From assembly GCA_046758845.1 (NCBI GenBank), contig JBHIBA010000029.1, forward strand, positions 1 through 27,100: DNA of 27,100 nt. The letters run 5' to 3'. The position numbers and the translations under genes were made by a program. Each line of letters starts with the position of its first letter. Within the stretch, counting starts at the first letter, position 1. The notes below the pieces were generated by a model. The model saw only the letters and a program-made list of their open reading frames with translations. It was not told the DNA's origin and ran no database searches. Of this stretch, positions 22,649 to 27,100 are shown one piece after another. Source of the stretch: JBHIBA01 sp046758845 (GTDB taxonomy: Bacteria; UBA8248; JACPRG01; G963555815).

Positions 22649-24004
22649 TCAAGTCCGCTCGTCCCTCAGCCGTTTGGCCTTGTGTGTTGTCCGTTCAAGC
22701 GTCCCGAAGGGCTTCAGATCCACCTGGGGCGTCACCAGCAGCGCCTCCCGCAGCCTCTGGCGGACCCTCTCGCGCAGGGCGGGCACGTCCGACCGCCCCG
22801 GAACGGGCTCGGCCAGGACGGTGCAGACCTCCGCGCCCGACCTCTTGTCTTTTGAGAGAACGATCTGGAACTCATCACCCAGCTCGTCCATACCCCGGAT
22901 GACGTCTTCCACCTGAATGGGATAGAACTTGGCGCCACGATAGACCACCATGTCGTCGTGCCGTCCCAGGATGCCGCCCGGCGAGCGGGCATGAGTCCGC
23001 CCGCACGCGCAGGGACCGGTATCCAGGCGGGCGTAATCGTTGGTCCAGTACCGGATCATCGGGGATGCCTCGCGGGTCAGGTGGGTGATGACCATGACCC
23101 CTGTCTGGCCTTCGGGCACCGGCCGGAAGGTCTCGGGGTCGACGACCTCAATCAGGTGATGGTCCTCGGTCCAGTGAAGACCCGCCTTGGCCGGACACTC
23201 GGCGGAGCAGGTGGGGTGGATCTCGCTGAGGCCGTAGATATCCAGGGCGTCGATCGCCAGGCCCGCCTCGATCTTCCCGCGGGTGCCCTCGGTCTCCGTC
23301 CCCCCCTCGCCCCCGAATAAGCCGATGCGCAGCGGCAGGGCCCGCGGGTTCACCCCCTCCTCCCGGATGCGTTCGGCGATGTGCAGTGCGTAGGAAGGCG
23401 TGGCCAGAAACACCGTCGAGCCGGCGTTCTGGAAGTACCAGATCTGGCGCTCGGTCATGGTGGCGCCGATGGGGACCACGAAACATCGGAGCATCTCGGC
23501 CGCGTAGTGGACCGCCATGCCGGCGATCCACAGACCGTAGCTGAACGCGTTCTGGATGACGTCCCCCGGCCTCGCCCCCGCCTGCCAGAGCATCCTCGCG
23601 GTGAACCGGCCGATGGTCTGGGCGTCGTTGAACGTCCAGAGGGTGTGAACGGGGTTGCCCGTCGTGCCGGTGGAGGGGTGGAGCTCGCGGACTTCGGAGA
23701 GGGGGGAAACCACGTAGCGGCCGAAGGGGGGATGGGCGGCCTGCTCGTCCCGGAGCTCCTGCTTGTGGACGAAGGGGAGGTCGTTCAGGTCGTCCAGGCT
23801 CCGGAGGTCGCCAGGCTCGAACCCGACCGCTTGGAACTTCTCCCGGTAAAAAGCCGAGCGGTCATAGCACCGTCGGACCTGCTCGTGGAGTCGGCGAAGC
23901 TGCAACTCCTGCAACGCGTCCCGACTGAGGGCCTCCACCTCCGGCTCGTAGAATGACCCGTCCCGTTCGGTGGCCTGAGAGTCGTCTGTCATCCGCTGAA
24001 GCAC
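22649..24004 (-). CDS. paaK: Phenylacetate-CoA ligase-family AMP-forming ligase
   Basis: A 451-residue adenylate-forming enzyme of the PaaK family, which joins a carboxylic acid, usually aromatic, to CoA using ATP. The phosphate loop STGTTGNP is at 111-118. The YGLSEI adenine/aromatic motif, the GILGRHDDMVVYRGAKFYP hinge region and a C-terminal Lys-rich end (THKAKRLRDE) are present. A Cys-x-Cys pair (GPCACGRTH) is also typical. Start is GTG at 24004 with GGGAGG 11 bases upstream; an ATG four codons in (23992) is an alternative. It follows livF by 62 bases. The paaK symbol is a family label; the true substrate could be another aromatic or related acid. Confidence 0.88.
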   Translation of the reverse strand: MLQRMTDDSQATERDGSFYEPEVEALSRDALQELQLRRLHEQVRRCYDRSAFYREKFQAVGFEPGDLRSLDDLNDLPFVHKQELRDEQAAHPPFGRYVVSPLSEVRELHPSTGTTGNPVHTLWTFNDAQTIGRFTARMLWQAGARPGDVIQNAFSYGLWIAGMAVHYAAEMLRCFVVPIGATMTERQIWYFQNAGSTVFLATPSYALHIAERIREEGVNPRALPLRIGLFGGEGGTETEGTRGKIEAGLAIDALDIYGLSEIHPTCSAECPAKAGLHWTEDHHLIEVVDPETFRPVPEGQTGVMVITHLTREASPMIRYWTNDYARLDTGPCACGRTHARSPGGILGRHDDMVVYRGAKFYPIQVEDVIRGMDELGDEFQIVLSKDKRSGAEVCTVLAEPVPGRSDVPALRERVRQRLREALLVTPQVDLKPFGTLERTTHKAKRLRDERT

Positions 24005-24066
24005 GAACCCGCCGTCCTCCCGCCGCGCAGAGAGGTTCCCCTGTCCCCCCGCAAACCGCCACCCGT

Positions 24067-24720
24067 TCAGGGCGCCTCGGCCTTCTGGATGATCTCCCCC
24101 CGCTCAATGGTATACACCTTCTCGGCGAACTGGATCCGCCTTTCATCGGATTCGGCCATGAGCACAGAGATCCCTTCCCCCTGAAGCTCCTGGATGGTGC
24201 GGGCCAGCTTCTCCCCCAGGGCGGGCGAGAGCCCTTCAAAAGGCTCGTCCAGCAACAAGGCCTTCGTGCCCCTCATCAGCGCCCGGGCCAGGGCCACCGT
24301 CTTTTGCTGACCGCCGCTGAGCTCCGAGGCCCTGCGAGGGGCCATCTCCCGCACGTCGGGCATCAGCCGATAAATGTGGGTAAGCCTATCCTGGCTCCCC
24401 TCCTGCCGGGTGGCCCAGGCCGGCAGCAGGATGTTGTCCTCCACGGTCAGGGCGCCGATGAGCCGCCGCTCCTCGGGCATGTAGCCGAGGCCCAGGTGGG
24501 CCCGAGAGTGACCCGGCACCTGGAGGAGGTCGGCGCCATCCAGATGGATCCTCCCGGCCGAGACGCGAAGGATTCCAATGATGCTCTTGAGGGTGGTGGT
24601 TTTGCCGGCGCCGTTACGGCCCACCAGACCGATGAGCCCGCCCGGAGGCACGTGCAGGCTGACCCCCCGCAAGATGACGAAGCCCCGGATCTTGACCTGA
24701 ATCCCGTCCACCCGCAGCAT
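24067..24720 (-). CDS. livF: Branched-chain-type ABC transporter ATP-binding protein LivF
   Basis: A 217-residue ATPase, slightly shorter than most LivF proteins. Walker A GRNGAGKT at 34-41, signature LSGGQ at 134-138 and Walker B LLLDEP at 155-160 are all present. After Walker B the switch position reads MAESDER rather than a His, as is usual for LivF. It energises uptake by the LivHM permease. It starts five bases after livG ends. In many catabolic clusters such importers carry aromatic or other organic acids rather than amino acids, and the adjacent CoA ligase supports that here. No periplasmic binding protein is seen within the window. Confidence 0.92.
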   Translation of the reverse strand: MLRVDGIQVKIRGFVILRGVSLHVPPGGLIGLVGRNGAGKTTTLKSIIGILRVSAGRIHLDGADLLQVPGHSRAHLGLGYMPEERRLIGALTVEDNILLPAWATRQEGSQDRLTHIYRLMPDVREMAPRRASELSGGQQKTVALARALMRGTKALLLDEPFEGLSPALGEKLARTIQELQGEGISVLMAESDERRIQFAEKVYTIERGEIIQKAEAP

Positions 24721-24725
24721 GGGGC

Positions 24726-25481
24726 CTACACCCTACCCAGGACCGCCCTGCGAACCTCCACATCCGCCAGGACGGTTTCAGGATGGCCGTCAGCGATGAC
24801 CTTCCCGTTGTCGAAGACCAGCACCCGCCGGCCGTAGCGTTGCACGACTTCCATGTCGTGCTCTACGAAGACGGTCGTGATGTTGCTTCCTTCCAGGATC
24901 GGAATCAGGGTATCCATGACCTGAAACTTGTCCTCGATGCTGACGCCGCTGGTGGGCTCGTCCATGAGAAGCAGGGTCGGCCTCAGCGCGAAGGAAAGGG
25001 CGATGTCCAGGAGCTTTCGTCCCCCCTCGGGAAGCTCGCTGACGGGCCGCTGGGCGTAGGACCTCAGGCCGAAGCGCTCCAGGGTCTCCCCGGCCTCCTC
25101 CATCCACCGCGAGCGGTACAGGGACTGCCAGAAGGCGGTGCTTTTGCCCTCCTGGGCCGACAGGGACAGCAGGACGTTCTCCATGACGCTCAGGCGGGTG
25201 TAGATCTGGGGGATCTGAAAGGAGCGGGCGACCCCCGCCTTGATGATGCGCCTGGGGGAAAGGGCCGTGCTGTCCTTTCCCAGAAGCAGGATCCGGCCGC
25301 GCTCCGGGATGAGGTAGCCGGTGATCAGGTTCAGGAACGTGGTCTTCCCCGACCCGTTGGCCCCCACGATGCCGACCATTTCACCCCGGCGCACCTCGAC
25401 GTTGACGCCGTCGGCGGCCCGGACCATGCCGAAATACCGGGTCAGGTCGATGGTCTGCAAAATAACGTCCCTCTCAGCCAC
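24726..25481 (-). CDS. livG: Branched-chain-type ABC transporter ATP-binding protein LivG
   Basis: A 251-residue ATPase. Walker A GANGSGKT is at 40-47, Walker B ends LMDEP (172-176), and the switch His is in VEHDM (His208). The signature region reads LPEGGRK (150-156), a divergent form as often seen in LivG proteins. The GTG start at 25481 overlaps the livM stop by 8 bases, indicating translational coupling. Pairs with LivF on the cytoplasmic face of the LivHM permease. Confidence 0.92.
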   Translation of the reverse strand: MAERDVILQTIDLTRYFGMVRAADGVNVEVRRGEMVGIVGANGSGKTTFLNLITGYLIPERGRILLLGKDSTALSPRRIIKAGVARSFQIPQIYTRLSVMENVLLSLSAQEGKSTAFWQSLYRSRWMEEAGETLERFGLRSYAQRPVSELPEGGRKLLDIALSFALRPTLLLMDEPTSGVSIEDKFQVMDTLIPILEGSNITTVFVEHDMEVVQRYGRRVLVFDNGKVIADGHPETVLADVEVRRAVLGRV

Positions 25482-26439
25482 CGGCCAGCTCCCCCCTACG
25501 CCTGCTGACGCTGCTGACTACGGACTCGTAGATCGCCCAAAGCCCCCCGGGACGGAAGAGGATGATGAGCAGCATGATTCCGCCGAGGGTCATCTGCCAC
25601 GCCAGGGGGAAGTACTTGGACGCGTAGGTCTGGATGAACACGAAGGCGACGGCGCCCACCAGCGGACCGAGCACGCTCTCGAAGCCGCCGAGGATGGCGA
25701 CGAAGACGAACTCGCCGGACTGGATCCAGAAGGCGTCCTCCGGCACGATGTGGCCGACCGTGAAGGCCGCCAGGACGCCGGAAATCCCGCCGAGTGCGCC
25801 GGTGAGGATGTAGGTCAGGTAGATCACGCGGCGGACGGACTCCCCCGAGTACTCGATCCGGATCTCGTTGTCTCCCAGGGCCCTCAGGAAGTAGCCGAGG
25901 GGGGAGGCCAGGAAACGGTAGACGATGTAGGTGACGAGGCCGGCGATCGCCAGCGTGAGGTAGTAGAACCCGAATCCGCTTCCCGGGATCGGGATCCCAA
26001 GGAAGGTGGCTTCACCCGCCGACAACCCGTCTGTCCCGCCGGTCACCCAGTAAAACTTCAACAGGGCGGCGTACAGGATCATCGAGAACGCAAGATTCAG
26101 CATGGCGAAGAAGACCCCCCGGTATCTTGCCATGATGAGCCCGACGAGGGCGGCCATGATCAGGCCCGTCAGCGCCCCCAGGGGAACCAGCACCACGGTT
26201 TCGTGAAAGCCGAACCATTTGACGCTGAACCCGACGGTGTAGGCGCCGGTGGCGTAGAAGAGGGCGTGGCCGAAGGTGACCATCCCCGCCCGGAGGAACA
26301 GGGCCACCCCCTGCACCGCGATGTACAGGAAAAGCGCCGTGGTCAGGATAAAGAGGACCCAGCTCGGCACCACCAGGGGGGCCGCGACGAGCAGGGCCGT
26401 GGCGACCAGGGCCGCCAGGAGGGCATGCTTGGATTCCAA
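25474..26439 (-). CDS. livM: Branched-chain-type ABC transporter permease LivM
   Basis: A 321-residue inner-membrane permease with many hydrophobic segments. LivM hallmarks include GHALFYATGAYTVGF near residue 60, the loop LRALGDNEIRIEYSGESVRR, and the late GGFESVLGPLVGAVAFVF motif. The start is TTG at 26439, one base after the livH stop, with GGAGG a few bases upstream. A short charged C-terminal tail ends in the overlap with livG. Confidence 0.92.
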   Translation of the reverse strand: MESKHALLAALVATALLVAAPLVVPSWVLFILTTALFLYIAVQGVALFLRAGMVTFGHALFYATGAYTVGFSVKWFGFHETVVLVPLGALTGLIMAALVGLIMARYRGVFFAMLNLAFSMILYAALLKFYWVTGGTDGLSAGEATFLGIPIPGSGFGFYYLTLAIAGLVTYIVYRFLASPLGYFLRALGDNEIRIEYSGESVRRVIYLTYILTGALGGISGVLAAFTVGHIVPEDAFWIQSGEFVFVAILGGFESVLGPLVGAVAFVFIQTYASKYFPLAWQMTLGGIMLLIILFRPGGLWAIYESVVSSVSRRRGELAGG

Positions 26440-26440
26440 C

Positions 26441-27100
26441 TCAGATCCTCCTCAGCTTCACCGCGCCGAAGAGCCCCTGCGGCCGAATCACCAGGACGAT
26501 GACCATGATCAGGTAGATGACGACGAGCTCCAGTTCTGCGAACAGGTGAATGGCCGCGGCCCTGGCAAAGGCGACGATGAGAGACCCCAGGGCGGCCCCT
26601 TCGAGGCTTCCCATCCCCCCGATGGCGATCACGGCAAACGCAAACACGATCACCTCCAAGGCGAAGCCGGGCACCACGGCGATGGTGGGCGCGATGAGCG
26701 CCCCGCCCAGGGCCGCGGCAAAGGCGCCCAGCGTGAAGGCCACCAGATAGATCATGTTGACGTTGATCCCGATGGCGAGGCTGACTTCCCGGTCGCTGAT
26801 CACCGAGACGACGAGCTTGCCGAAGCGGGTGCGCCGGACGAGCCACACCAGCGATCCCCCGAAGACCACCGAGATGCCGATGAGGAGAAGTTGATATCCG
26901 GGGTAAAGGATCCCGCCGACTTCGAACTCTCCGAGGAGGGTGTAGGGCTCACTGACGAACATCGGCTCCATCCCCCAGATCAGCTTCATCGTGTCGTCGA
27001 GGATCAGGAGTATGGAGAAGGTCAACAGCAACACGATGTGGATGTCGCTGCCGTAGATGCGCCGCAGGAACAGCCGCTCGATGATCGGTCCGGCGAGGAG
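26441..27100 (-). CDS. livH: Branched-chain-type ABC transporter permease LivH (N-terminus beyond window)
   Basis: The frame enters from the right edge with no start: the first codons read LLAGPIIERLFLRRIYGSDIH and continue into a hydrophobic permease. About 219 residues are visible. Typical LivH features are RTRFGKLVVSVISDREVSLAIGI (the cytoplasmic coupling loop) and AFAVIAIGGMGSLEGAALG, ending IRPQGLFG. The first apparent Met-type codon at 27034 is internal, so it is not the start. It is the first visible gene of the liv operon. Confidence 0.92.
   Translation of the reverse strand, partial: LLAGPIIERLFLRRIYGSDIHIVLLLTFSILLILDDTMKLIWGMEPMFVSEPYTLLGEFEVGGILYPGYQLLLIGISVVFGGSLVWLVRRTRFGKLVVSVISDREVSLAIGINVNMIYLVAFTLGAFAAALGGALIAPTIAVVPGFALEVIVFAFAVIAIGGMGSLEGAALGSLIVAFARAAAIHLFAELELVVIYLIMVIVLVIRPQGLFGAVKLRRI

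Overview
The window is a GC-rich bacterial chromosomal segment, probably from an uncultured soil or sediment lineage. The combination of high GC, liv-type ABC transporters, many short dispersed repeats and a cytochrome b with an APWY-type Qo motif recalls Methylomirabilota/Rokubacteria-like or deltaproteobacterial genomes. That placement is inference only; no marker gene is present to settle it.

Layout. Positions 1-481 (minus) hold the end of a Tad-pilus-like locus: a TadG-like N-terminus cut by the window edge, preceded by a small putative membrane protein. A DUF488 gene (957-1571, plus) follows, then a non-coding stretch with a compact multi-hairpin element (1811-1898), then two tandem paralogous short-chain dehydrogenases (2063-3671). 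A 151-bp MITE-like element with 16-bp terminal inverted repeats and TA flanks lies at 3698-3848.

The centre of interest is a plus-strand redox block, 4196-16781. Its first part encodes an exported cupredoxin-like protein, a small Met/His-rich exported protein, two diheme c-type peroxidases of the MauG/CcpA type, a Tat-exported Rieske protein, an arsenite-oxidase-like molybdopterin enzyme and a monoheme cytochrome c. A Rieske subunit plus an AioA-like catalytic subunit plus two diheme peroxidases is the gene set of dissimilatory iodate reductase (IdrA, IdrB, IdrP1, IdrP2), so I read this as an iodate-reductase-like locus in the unusual order P-P-B-A. Its second part encodes a bc-type quinol-oxidising module: a GltD-like FAD protein with a ferredoxin tail, a second Rieske protein, a fused cytochrome b, and a tetraheme cytochrome c. 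Together these could form one chain from quinol through cytochrome b/Rieske and c-type cytochromes or the cupredoxin to the periplasmic molybdoenzyme, with the peroxidases removing peroxide or passing electrons. The joint operation is inference.

A REPIN-like pair of inverted hairpins (16921-17006) separates this block from a converging minus-strand region. Reading in the direction of transcription from the right edge, that region encodes a branched-chain-type ABC importer (LivH partial, LivM, LivG, LivF), a phenylacetate-CoA ligase-like AMP-forming ligase, an HpaB/4-hydroxybutyryl-CoA dehydratase-family flavoprotein, an M24 peptidase-fold protein with one altered metal ligand, an SDR whose start is disrupted, and a DAO-type FAD oxidoreductase. 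This looks like uptake and catabolism of an organic acid, possibly aromatic; the substrate cannot be read from the sequence.
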